NCBI GenBank assembly: GCA_019750095.1
Contig: JAIEOW010000153.1
Span: 1 to 64,000 of the forward strand
Length of the DNA: 64,000 bases
Source of the DNA: Phycisphaerales bacterium
GTDB lineage: Bacteria; Planctomycetota; Phycisphaerae; Phycisphaerales; UBA1924
Reading direction: 5' to 3'
How positions within the stretch are numbered: the first letter of the stretch is position 1; each line of letters opens with the position of its first letter. The notes beneath the pieces are model-generated. The model ran no database searches. It was not told the DNA's origin and saw only the letters and a list, made by a program, of their open reading frames with translations. Below are positions 42,100-49,804 of the stretch, one piece after another. The translations under genes and the position numbers were made by a program.

Positions 42100-42798
42100 T
42101 CATTCAGGGTCAGGGGGAGCGGGGGATTCAGAGTGGGAAGCGGGCTTGGGGTTCTCGGGTCCGCCGCCGTTGGCGGCTTGTTGGCTCTGGAACTTCTTGG
42201 CAAACGCCGCGACGGCGGAGTGCAATCGAGACTTGACGGTTCCCAAAGGAATATGCAATGCGTCGGCGATCTGGTTGTAGCTCATGCGCTGGAAATACGC
42301 GAGAAGAAGAATCTCTCGGAGCGACCAGGGCAACTCGTCCACGGCCCTTTGGACCTGCTGGCTGCGTTCCTCGTCGCTGAGCGCCTGATCGGGCGAAGGG
42401 ACATCCACCTCCATGAGATCGACATAGGTACGGGCACCGGAATCGGACCCGCCACCCCCGTTGCCCCCTCCTCCGGAACCCCCTCCTCCGCCCGCGATCG
42501 GGGCGGAAAGGTCGAGGGTCCGTCGGCGTGCACTTCTACGTAACGCATCCCGGGCTTTGTTCGCCGCGATCGTGAAAAGCCACGGCTTGAACCGTCGAGT
42601 CACGTCAAATGTGTCCGCCGATAAGTGAACCTGGAGAAACGTCTCCTGGAACGCATCCTCGGCCACCGCTCGGTTTCCGGACAGTCGCACCAGAAATCGA
42701 ATCAAGTCGTCGTGGTGACGGCGGACCAACTCCTCAAACGCCGAGGCGTCTCCAGAGCGATACCGCTGCACCAGTTGTTCGTCGGTAAGGGTGGGCAA
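42100..42798 (-). CDS. ECF-type RNA polymerase sigma factor
   Basis: Sigma region 2 is clear: QLVQRYRSGDASAFEELV, then FLVRLSGNRAVAEDAFQETF and FKPWLFTIAANKARDALRR. Region 4 follows (LPWSLREILLLAYFQRMSYN, QIADALHIPLGTVKSRLH). A Gly/Ser-rich linker of about 25 residues separates them. TTG 42798 gives a normal N terminus; an ATG at 42927 would add about 43 residues that look non-coding. The next gene (40719-42095) probably controls this factor. The promoter target is unknown. Confidence 0.9.
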   Translation of the reverse strand: MPTLTDEQLVQRYRSGDASAFEELVRRHHDDLIRFLVRLSGNRAVAEDAFQETFLQVHLSADTFDVTRRFKPWLFTIAANKARDALRRSARRRTLDLSAPIAGGGGGSGGGGNGGGGSDSGARTYVDLMEVDVPSPDQALSDEERSQQVQRAVDELPWSLREILLLAYFQRMSYNQIADALHIPLGTVKSRLHSAVAAFAKKFQSQQAANGGGPENPKPASHSESPAPPDPE

Positions 42799-42995
42799 TG
42801 AGAGTCCGAGAAAGGTACCAGATTCTGACCGATTCCGGATTGTCCCCGGTCTCGGGTATGTGAACAGACAGCGTACGGCACCAGTTCCACAAATGTTTGC
42901 GAGCCGGGGTGATCTCCCGTCTTCCAATGTGACCGCCAGGGCGTCCCGTCACGGCCGCCCCCCGATCGGCATCTCATCGCCTCAGGAGAATCACG

Positions 42996-43475
42996 ATGGG
43001 TGCACAAAGCTCTCAAATGACCGGATCGACCACCAGCAACACGCCACAGTGTGCGTGCGGCTTGCCCATCACCTGGCGGATCGGGTCGTGGGTGTTGCAG
43101 TTCATCGCCGCGGCGATCCTGGCGCAGACGCTGTTCTTCAAGTTCAGCGGTGCCGAGGAGCCAAAGTTCATTTTTTCCACCTTGGGTGTCGAGCCCTGGG
43201 GGCGCTGGGCCGCGGGTGTGAGTGAACTCATCGCCGTGATTCTGCTGCTCACCCCCCGAACCGTGGTCCTCGGCGCGGGTCTGGCGATCGCGGTCATGAT
43301 CGGGGCCATCGGAGCCCACCTCGGCCCGCTTGGCATCAGCGTCAAGAACGACGGCGGGCTGCTCTTTGGCTTGGCGGTCGCGGTGCTGGTTTCAGCCACG
43401 GGCGTGCTGGTCATCCGGCGAGAGAAAGTGCTGAAGATCATCCGGAACCCGCTGAGCGTGCTCAGCAACGATTGA
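42996..43475 (+). CDS. DoxX-family membrane protein
   Basis: A 159-residue protein with four hydrophobic helices (VLQFIAAAILAQTLFFKFSG, then AAGVSELIAVILLLTPRTVV, LGAGLAIAVMIGAIGAHLG, LLFGLAVAVLVSATGVLV). The KFSG in helix 1 and the GVSELIAVILLL helix are typical of DoxX-like proteins. Function in the family is poorly defined. ATG 42996 has AGGAGA 7 bases upstream. The sigma gene on the opposite strand diverges from it. Confidence 0.85.
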   Translation: MGAQSSQMTGSTTSNTPQCACGLPITWRIGSWVLQFIAAAILAQTLFFKFSGAEEPKFIFSTLGVEPWGRWAAGVSELIAVILLLTPRTVVLGAGLAIAVMIGAIGAHLGPLGISVKNDGGLLFGLAVAVLVSATGVLVIRREKVLKIIRNPLSVLSND

Positions 43476-43634
43476 TCAGAAGTCGCCGGGTTTGTGCTGG
43501 CACGCCAACAAGACCCCGCTAACATGCCCGGTTGGTTTGACTCGGGCTGGGAAAAGCCCGGGGCGAACCGTCAAACAGCCCGTTTTGGCGCGGAGGCGCT
43601 TGGGCGATTTGATCGACGCAGGAGTGGATCTCGC

Positions 43635-44798
43635 ATGCCGGTGCCTGTCAGCCAGATGTGGGCGGTCGCGAAGTACGTGATCACCCAGAAGCTCAAGGGT
43701 CGCAAGCGGTATCCATTGGTGATGCAGCTTGAGCCGCTGTTTCGCTGCAACCTCGCCTGCGCCGGCTGTGGGAAGATCCAGTATCCCGCCCACATTCTCA
43801 AGCGCCAGCTCACCCCGGAGCAGTGCTGGAAGGCCGCCGAGGAGTGCGGCACGCCGGTGGTGGCCATTCCCGGCGGCGAGCCGATGCTGCACCCGCAGAT
43901 CTCCCAGATCGTGCAGGGGCTGATCGATCGCAAGCGATACGTCTATGTCTGCACCAACGCGCTGCTGCTGAAGGAAAAGATCGAAGCCGGGTGGTTCAAG
44001 CCCAACGAGCGGCTGACCTTCAGCGTGCACATGGACGGGCAGGAAGAGCACCACGACTTTGCCGTCTGCCGCGAGGGCACGTACAAGACCGCGGTGGAAG
44101 CGATCAAGTTCGCGGTCGACCGCGGCTTCCGAGTGACCACAAACACCACGCTGTTCGAGGGTGCCGATCCGAACTCCGTCCGCGCGTTCATGGACGAGAT
44201 GATGGCCCTCGGCGTCGAGGGGTGCATGCTCTCGCCGGGATATGCCTATCCCAAAGCGCCGGACCAGAAGAGCTTCATGACCGAGCGCAAGAAGGTGACC
44301 GACTTCTTCCGCATGGTGCTGAGCAATCGAAAGCCGCACTGGCAGTTCAACGCCTCGCCGCTGTTCATGGAATACCTCATGGGCAAGCGCGACTATGAGT
44401 GCACGCCCTGGGGCTTGCCCACGTATTGCATCTTCGGGTGGCAGAAGCCCTGCTATCTGCTGCAGGATGGCTATGTCGACACCTTCAAGGAACTGATGGA
44501 GACCACCGAGTGGGAGCGCTATGGCCGCAAGAGCGGGAACACGGCGTGCCAGCAGTGCATGGTGCACTGCGGGTATGAGCCGACCGCCGTCGACCACACG
44601 TTCAGCTCACTGAGCGGATTCCTCGCGACGGCCAAGGCGACGCTCTTCAGCAGCTACAAGGACCCCGAAGCCGAGCGCATGCTGGCCCAGGAGGCGACCA
44701 AGCCGCACGGCCCGCTGGTGCAACTGGGGATCAGCGCGACGCCGAAGTCTGCGTCCGCGAAATCTGAGCGCGCGGCGAGCACCGTTGGCGCGGCGTAA
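43635..44798 (+). CDS. hpnH: Adenosyl-hopene transferase HpnH (radical SAM)
   Basis: HpnH adds 5'-deoxyadenosine to diploptene, the first step to extended hopanoids. The 387-residue protein has the radical SAM motif C-x3-C-x2-C in RCNLACAGCGKIQYP, preceded by YPLVMQLEPLF, then GGEPMLHPQI, VYVCTNALLL and FSVHMDGQ. SPLFMEYLMGKRDYECTPWG and the C-terminal Cys cluster CQQCMVHCGYEP are family features. ATG 43635 has AGGAG upstream. No squalene-hopene cyclase gene is in the window. Confidence 0.96.
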   Translation: MPVPVSQMWAVAKYVITQKLKGRKRYPLVMQLEPLFRCNLACAGCGKIQYPAHILKRQLTPEQCWKAAEECGTPVVAIPGGEPMLHPQISQIVQGLIDRKRYVYVCTNALLLKEKIEAGWFKPNERLTFSVHMDGQEEHHDFAVCREGTYKTAVEAIKFAVDRGFRVTTNTTLFEGADPNSVRAFMDEMMALGVEGCMLSPGYAYPKAPDQKSFMTERKKVTDFFRMVLSNRKPHWQFNASPLFMEYLMGKRDYECTPWGLPTYCIFGWQKPCYLLQDGYVDTFKELMETTEWERYGRKSGNTACQQCMVHCGYEPTAVDHTFSSLSGFLATAKATLFSSYKDPEAERMLAQEATKPHGPLVQLGISATPKSASAKSERAASTVGAA

Positions 44799-44812
44799 AC
44801 CGGAGTTGAGCC

Positions 44813-45178
44813 ATGCCCAAAGCACCCCAGCCGTTCGTTCTCGAATGGGCGGACTTTGACATCGAGCCCGCGGACGGGCACGTCGACGGGCCGACGCTCG
44901 ACGATGTCGAATCGATCGTGCTGCACCTTGCCGATTGCACATCCGGCTTTGTGATCCTGGGTGTCGGCGACATGACGTACGTGCAGGTCGCGATCAAGGA
45001 TCTGGACGATCCCGACGCCGGCCTGCGCGTGGAGTGGCAGGACGGCGACCTCGACAAGCACTTTGATCTTGCCGAGGAGTACATCAGCCCCGACCGGGCC
45101 GCGGCGATCTTCCGGGTGTTCTTTCAGAACCCCGGCTCAATCGCGAGCGCGGGGCCGTGGAAGCCGATGGATCTCTGA
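44813..45178 (+). CDS. Small protein, possibly Imm1-like
   Basis: A 121-residue acidic protein, 14 bases after hpnH. Features are DGPTLDDVESIVLHLADCTS near the start, a central VGDMTYVQVAIKD and DKHFDLAEEYISPDRAAAIF. This order (short helix, beta-rich core, final helix with a phenylalanine-rich end) recalls Imm1-type immunity proteins, but such proteins also occur as orphans. A function is not assigned. It may be co-transcribed with hpnH. Confidence 0.6.
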   Translation: MPKAPQPFVLEWADFDIEPADGHVDGPTLDDVESIVLHLADCTSGFVILGVGDMTYVQVAIKDLDDPDAGLRVEWQDGDLDKHFDLAEEYISPDRAAAIFRVFFQNPGSIASAGPWKPMDL

Positions 45179-45186
45179 TCCTTCAA

Positions 45187-45290
45187 TCAGAGGCATGGGC
45201 GCAAGCCCATGCACCGGCGACATGTACCCGCCCCAAACCTGCGTGAAACTCCTTGATCAAACGTGCATGGGCTTGCACCCACGCCTCTGA
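45187..45290. repeat. Inverted GCAA-hairpin pair, intergenic
   Basis: The left arm (45187-45214) contains CATGGGC-GCAA-GCCCATG. The right arm (45262-45290) is an inverted copy with loop TTGC. The flanks TCAGAGGC and GCCTCTGA also pair. The element fills the gap between convergent genes and may act as a bidirectional transcript end. Confidence 0.8.
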
Positions 45291-45298
45291 TAAAACGT

Positions 45299-45613
45299 TC
45301 ACACGATCTCGCCGACCTCGCGCGTCATCGTCACGCCCATCTGCGGCCCGAACAGCCGTTGCCCCTCGGCACGCAACGCCGGTGCATGCACCGCGACATA
45401 GGTGTCAAAGTTCTCTCGCGTCGCAAAGACATACTGCGTCATCACGCGATCGCGGCCCTGAGCATCCGGAGCGAGCGCCACGATCATCGCGGAATGGGCA
45501 CCGCCTTTAATCACCTGATCAACGTGCCCGTCTTCAAGCCACGTCACGTACTGCGCACGAAGCTCCGGCGTGGGAAGCGTGGCGATGACCATGTAGCAGA
45601 TGCGGGTGGACAT
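45299..45613 (-). CDS. DUF4286-family protein
   Basis: A 104-residue protein of the ferredoxin-like dimeric barrel type: MSTRICYMVIATLPTPELRA, YVTWLEDGHVDQVIKGGAHS, VMTQYVFATRENFDTYVAVH. The HV-x3-I and final helix fit DUF4286 as I know it. No function is established. Two blocks of short tandem repeats lie just upstream. Confidence 0.75.
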   Translation of the reverse strand: MSTRICYMVIATLPTPELRAQYVTWLEDGHVDQVIKGGAHSAMIVALAPDAQGRDRVMTQYVFATRENFDTYVAVHAPALRAEGQRLFGPQMGVTMTREVGEIV

Positions 45614-45624
45614 GGGGGGAAGAC

Positions 45625-45666
45625 GTGAAGAGAAAGCGAAGAGTGAAAAGCGAAAAGCGAAAAAAG
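45625..45666. repeat. AAAAGCG-type heptamer tandem block
   Basis: Six heptamers run without a break: GTGAAGA, GAAAGCG, AAGAGTG, AAAAGCG, AAAAGCG, AAAAAAG. The block is in the 140-base gap between a DUF4286 gene and serA, next to a second tandem block with a different unit. Confidence 0.75.
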
Positions 45667-45688
45667 AACATCCATACAATAAGACAAC

Positions 45689-45752
45689 CGCGTCACCGCG
45701 TCACCGCGTCACCGCGTCACCGCGTCATCGCGTCACCGCGTCATCGCGTCAA
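45689..45752. repeat. CGCGTCAC octamer tandem array
   Basis: Eight copies of CGCGTCAC follow one another, copies 5 and 7 reading CGCGTCAT and the last CGCGTCAA. There is no spacer, so it is a short tandem repeat and not a CRISPR array. It ends within 2 bases of the serA stop codon. Copy number is likely to vary. Confidence 0.9.
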
Positions 45753-45753
45753 C

Positions 45754-47073
45754 TCACCACAGCATCCGCACCCGAATCGTCTCTGGAATCTGCCGGATTC
45801 GCTCCAGAATCGGCTCGGCCTTCGCGGGCGCGATGTCCAGCACCACGTACCCCACGTCCTCGTTGGTCTTCAGATACTGTCCCGCGATGTTCACGCCAAG
45901 CTCCGCCATCACGCTGTTGATCCGGCTCAGCACGCCCGGCACGTTGCGGTGAAAGTGCAGAATGCGGTGATGCCGCTTCTTTGCGCCGCCACCGCCCTTC
46001 CCGCTCTCTTCGATCTCATCCTGTTCCGGCAGATCGACCTGCGGCACGTTCACCGCCCCCGTCGTTGATCCATTGTTCATGAACCGCACGAGCTTCGTCG
46101 CGACGTCCTCGGCGATCGCCGCCTGGGCCTCTTCGGTCGATCCGCCGATATGCGGCGTCAGGATCACATTCCCCAGCCCGCGGATCTCGCTCTGGAACAT
46201 CTCGCTGTTGCTCGACGGCTCGACGGGAAACACATCGAGCGCGGCTCCGGCCACCTTGCCGCTCTTCAGCCCCGCCGCGAGCGCCGCGATGTCCACGACA
46301 TTGCCCCGCGCGTTGTTGATGAGGTACGACCCTGTGCGCATCCTGGCGATCTGTTTCTCGCCGATCATGCGATCGGTCTTCTTCGTCGCCGGCACGTGCA
46401 GCGAGACCACGTCGGATTGTTCGAGCAGATCATCCAGCGTCCGCACCGGCCGCGCGTTGCCCAGGGGCAGACACGAGAGCACGTCGAAGTAGATCACCCG
46501 CATCCCCATCGCCTCGGCGAGCACGCTCACCTGCGACCCGATGCGCCCATAGCCCACGATCCCCAGCGTCCGCCCGCGCACTTCATGCGAGCCCGACGCC
46601 GACTTGTCCCACTGCCCCGCGTGCAACTGCACGCTCTTATCCAGCAGCCGACGATGCAACGCAACGATCTCCGCGATCGTCAGCTCGGCCACGCTGCGCG
46701 TGTTTGAGAACGGCGAGTTGAACACCGGCACGCCGCCCAGGCACGCCCCGCGCGTGTCCACCTGATTGGTCCCGATGCAGAAGCACCCGATGGTGAGCAG
46801 GCGCGGGCACGCGTCAAGGATCGGCTGCCGCACCAGCGTCTGCGAGCGAATGCCCAGCACATGGGCTTCTTTGGCCACCTTGATGAGCGCGTCGCCTTCG
46901 AGCGCCTTGGTCAATCGCTCGACCTTGAACCCCTCGCCCTGCAGGATCTCTGCCGCCCGCTCATGAATGTTCTCCATGAGCACGACCTTGATCTTGTTCT
47001 TCGGAAAGCTGGTCTTGAGCCCGTTGCCGGTCTCGGCCGCGGATTTGGAAGCGGAGGAAGGAGTGGGGGGCAT
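45754..47073 (-). CDS. serA: D-3-phosphoglycerate dehydrogenase
   Basis: SerA opens serine synthesis by oxidising 3-phosphoglycerate with NAD+. The 439-residue protein is of the E. coli short type, with a C-terminal ACT domain (FHRNVPGVLSRINSVMAELG). The Rossmann loop is LGIVGYGRIGSQVSVLAEA. Catalytic Arg (NNARGN), Glu (VFPVEP) and His (TPHIGGST) are present. A Gly/Lys-rich linker (SGKGGGGAKKRHH) joins the ACT domain. Serine feeds the glyA and trpB products in this window. Confidence 0.96.
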   Translation of the reverse strand: MPPTPSSASKSAAETGNGLKTSFPKNKIKVVLMENIHERAAEILQGEGFKVERLTKALEGDALIKVAKEAHVLGIRSQTLVRQPILDACPRLLTIGCFCIGTNQVDTRGACLGGVPVFNSPFSNTRSVAELTIAEIVALHRRLLDKSVQLHAGQWDKSASGSHEVRGRTLGIVGYGRIGSQVSVLAEAMGMRVIYFDVLSCLPLGNARPVRTLDDLLEQSDVVSLHVPATKKTDRMIGEKQIARMRTGSYLINNARGNVVDIAALAAGLKSGKVAGAALDVFPVEPSSNSEMFQSEIRGLGNVILTPHIGGSTEEAQAAIAEDVATKLVRFMNNGSTTGAVNVPQVDLPEQDEIEESGKGGGGAKKRHHRILHFHRNVPGVLSRINSVMAELGVNIAGQYLKTNEDVGYVVLDIAPAKAEPILERIRQIPETIRVRMLW

Positions 47074-47139
47074 GCCCGAACTTTATGGTGCCCGCTGCGC
47101 GATCGCACGCCGCCCGCCCGTGAAATCCCGTTGATTTCC

Positions 47140-48021
47140 CTACTTCGCGATCACCACCACCTGCCCGACAATCAGCCCCGCGATCACCAGCCCGATGATG
47201 ATCCGGTACACCCCAAACGGCGCGAGGCCGTGGCGATTCAGGAATCCCACCAGCCACTTCACCGCGATCCACGCGCTAATAAACGCCACCGCCATGCCGA
47301 TCAGCACCGGGAACATGCCGAGCTGTTCATAAAACGTGGGCTCGCCCTTCGCCCGGCTCTCGGCGATGTTCTTGTACCCCGTCCAGAGCGTCGCCGCCAA
47401 AAGCGTGGGCATGCCCAGGAGGAAGCTGAACTCCGCCGCCGCCGCCGGTCGCAGGCCCACGAGCATCCCACCGGTGATCGTCATCATCGAGCGGCTTGTG
47501 CCGGGCCAGAGCGAGACGATCTGCATGATCCCGATCACCAGCGCGTCCCGCGGCGTGAGGTCATCGATCCCCTTGCCCGCGCCCACACCCATCGGCGGCG
47601 GTCCCCATCGTCCGCGCAATCGCGCATCAAACAGGATCATGTACACCCCGCCCACGATCAGCGCAAAGACCACCGGCCACGCCGAGAAGAGATACGTCTC
47701 GATGCGGCTCTTCAAGAGCAACCCAAGCAGTGCCGCGGGCGTGAAGGCGATCCCGAGATTGACCAGCAGCGCAAAGCCGTTGCCATCGCGCCCGAGCAGC
47801 CCCATCACCATCTGCACAAAGCGTGACCAGTACAGCCCCAGCACCGCGAGGATCGCGCCACCCTGAATGACGATCTCAAATGCCGCGATCGCCTCGCGAT
47901 GCGAGGCCGACTTCAGCCCCAGCAACTGCGACGTGAGAATGAGATGTCCCGTCGAAGAGACCGGAAGATATTCGGTGACCCCCTCGACCAGCCCGAGGAT
48001 CACCGCATGCCACCATTCCAT
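47140..48021 (-). CDS. uppP: Undecaprenyl-diphosphatase UppP (BacA)
   Basis: UppP recycles the C55 lipid carrier by removing a phosphate from undecaprenyl diphosphate at the inner membrane. The 293-residue protein has the two active-site motifs GLVEGVTEYLPVSSTGH near the N terminus and PGTSRSMMTITGG later, plus seven to eight membrane helices. It supports cell-wall or surface glycan synthesis. It is probably a single gene, downstream of a lipoprotein gene on the same strand. Confidence 0.97.
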   Translation of the reverse strand: MEWWHAVILGLVEGVTEYLPVSSTGHLILTSQLLGLKSASHREAIAAFEIVIQGGAILAVLGLYWSRFVQMVMGLLGRDGNGFALLVNLGIAFTPAALLGLLLKSRIETYLFSAWPVVFALIVGGVYMILFDARLRGRWGPPPMGVGAGKGIDDLTPRDALVIGIMQIVSLWPGTSRSMMTITGGMLVGLRPAAAAEFSFLLGMPTLLAATLWTGYKNIAESRAKGEPTFYEQLGMFPVLIGMAVAFISAWIAVKWLVGFLNRHGLAPFGVYRIIIGLVIAGLIVGQVVVIAK

Positions 48022-48033
48022 TCAGGCCATCTC

Positions 48034-48063
48034 CCTAGTGCCTAGTGCCCAATGCCTAGTGCC
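48034..48063. repeat. CCTAGTG heptamer block
   Basis: Heptamers CCTAGTG, CCTAGTG, CCCAATG, CCTAGTG and a final CC. Read on the other strand these are GGCACTA-type units, the same family as at 62650-62750 and close to those inside mqnE. It lies in the 49-base gap before uppP. Confidence 0.85.
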
Positions 48064-48070
48064 TTCTCTC

Positions 48071-48763
48071 CTACTTCCCAAACCCCATCACCACCCGCTC
48101 CCACTCCGCATCGATCATCGCGGTCTTGTCCGCCGGCACCGTCAGACGCACAAACACGTTCTGGCTCGGCATCTTGATGATCGCGCCCCGAAACGCCGTG
48201 TTCGGCTGCTTGCCCCCGCTCATCGCTTCGTACGTTCCGGTGGCCTTATAGATGGTCACGCCCAGCCCGCCCACGCTGTGCTCGCTCACATCGCCGGTCG
48301 CCGGCTGCCCGTCGGCACCCTTGACCTGCCCGCGCCAGCGGCTCAGGTTGCTGTTCACGTCCCCGCCAGCAGTCGAAAAGTTGATCAGTGCGCCCGCCAC
48401 ATTGGGAACCGTGTACGTCGCCTTCACAAACTGATTCGGCGTCCCCGCCTTCCAGCTCTCGGGCACGTTGAACTTGAGACCGCCCACCACCAGCTCGCCC
48501 GCCTGTCCGGTCACCTGGTTTGCGGCATTTGCGGCCGCATCCTGTGCGCCCTGCATCGCCGCCGCGGCGTTTTTGCCCGCCTGGGCTGACTTACCCAGGA
48601 CCGATTGCGGGTTGCTCGCCAGATTGCCCAACGGCTGTTTGTTCCCGGCGTTTGCTGGCGGCGCAGGCGTCTTCTGGTCGCAGCCACCCAACACGAGTCC
48701 AGCCCCGATCGCGCAGGTCGCGAACACTTGCCCGATCACGTTCCATGTGCCCGTGGTCTTCAT
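48071..48763 (-). CDS. Putative lipoprotein of unknown function
   Basis: A 230-residue protein. The signal has a lipobox, LVLGGC, at about residue 28. An Ala/Asn/Gln-rich linker (NAAAAMQGAQDAAANAANQV) leads to a beta-rich C-terminal domain (LKFNVPESWKAGTPNQFVKA). No enzyme motif is visible. ATG 48763 gives the expected leader. It diverges from a TrmH-family gene, leaving 36 bases between starts. Confidence 0.8.
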   Translation of the reverse strand: MKTTGTWNVIGQVFATCAIGAGLVLGGCDQKTPAPPANAGNKQPLGNLASNPQSVLGKSAQAGKNAAAAMQGAQDAAANAANQVTGQAGELVVGGLKFNVPESWKAGTPNQFVKATYTVPNVAGALINFSTAGGDVNSNLSRWRGQVKGADGQPATGDVSEHSVGGLGVTIYKATGTYEAMSGGKQPNTAFRGAIIKMPSQNVFVRLTVPADKTAMIDAEWERVVMGFGK

Positions 48764-48799
48764 GTCCCGATGGTACACGCCAGGAGCCCCTTGAGCCCC

Positions 48800-49651
48800 A
48801 TGAATCTCGTTCGCGTGCAAGCCAGTGCCCTCGCAAGTGACCCTCGGCTGGCCCCCTACGCGAACATGCGCGACGCCGAACTCGCCCAGCGGGCCGACCC
48901 GCTCGACCCCGTGGCTCACGGGGGAGTCTTCATCGCCGAGGGCGATCTCGTTGTGCGCCGACTGATCGCGAGCCGATTTGCCTGCCAGTCCATGCTGCTG
49001 GCCGAGAATCGAGTAGAGGCCCTGCAGACCGATCTCGCTCGGCTGCCCGCTCAGACGCCGATCTTTGTCGCTGAACCCTCGGTCTTGAGTGCCATCGTCG
49101 GCTTCAACATGCACCGCGGCGTGCTCGCTATCGGGGTGCGGGGGTCCGGCCTGACGACCGCCGACCTGCTCGCCCGAACCGGCCCGATCGTTGTCCTCGA
49201 AGACTTGGTCAATCACGACAACCTGGGCGGCGTATTTCGCAACGCCGCCGCCCTCGGCGGCCCGGGCGTCAGCGTCTTGCTCAGCCCTCGCTGTGCCGAC
49301 CCGCTCTATCGCAAGTCGCTTCGGGTCTCCATGGGCGCGGTTCTGAGTGTCCCCTTCGCTCGGTCGGCATCTTGGCCCGGAGATTTGTCAAATCTTGCTC
49401 ATTCCGGCATTCAGACCTGGGCGCTCGTGCCCGCCATGGGCGCAGAGCCGATCAATCAAATCGCCCAGAATACCAAAGCTGAAAGAGTGGCCCTTGTTTT
49501 GGGGAGCGAAGGGCCTGGATTGACCCCTGAGGCGATCGCTGCGTGTCAGTGCCGAGTGACGATCCCGATGGCCAAAGCGGACACGATGATCGATTCGCTG
49601 AATGTGGCCATGGCCGCCGGCATCGCGTTACATGAAGTAGCGCGGCCATAA
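48800..49651 (+). CDS. SpoU/TrmH-family RNA 2'-O-methyltransferase
   Basis: A 283-residue SPOUT methyltransferase. The three SpoU motifs are EDLVNHDNLGGVFRNAAALG, VLGSEGPGLTPEAIAAC and TIPMAKADTMIDSLNVAMA, which form the knotted SAM site. An N-terminal extension (about 90 residues) resembles the substrate-binding domain of TrmH-like proteins. The target RNA cannot be told. AGGAG is found about 14 bases before ATG 48800. A second SPOUT protein (trmL) occurs at 52912-53478. Confidence 0.93.
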   Translation: MNLVRVQASALASDPRLAPYANMRDAELAQRADPLDPVAHGGVFIAEGDLVVRRLIASRFACQSMLLAENRVEALQTDLARLPAQTPIFVAEPSVLSAIVGFNMHRGVLAIGVRGSGLTTADLLARTGPIVVLEDLVNHDNLGGVFRNAAALGGPGVSVLLSPRCADPLYRKSLRVSMGAVLSVPFARSASWPGDLSNLAHSGIQTWALVPAMGAEPINQIAQNTKAERVALVLGSEGPGLTPEAIAACQCRVTIPMAKADTMIDSLNVAMAAGIALHEVARP

Positions 49652-49804
49652 CCCATTGGGGTGCAACGGAACATGCTTGCCGCGAACCCCGAACCCAAGT
49701 GGCCGGTACAACTGGGGTTCAGGGAAATGTCTCAGGACCGGATACAATCGAGTTGCGCGGGTCGTTCGATCGCGCGTGAACTCAAACCTTCAGGAAGGCC
49801 ATCC

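Noticed and set aside
45689-45752. Possible CRISPR array
   Set aside because: Units are 8 bases with no spacers and no cas genes nearby, so it is a simple tandem repeat.
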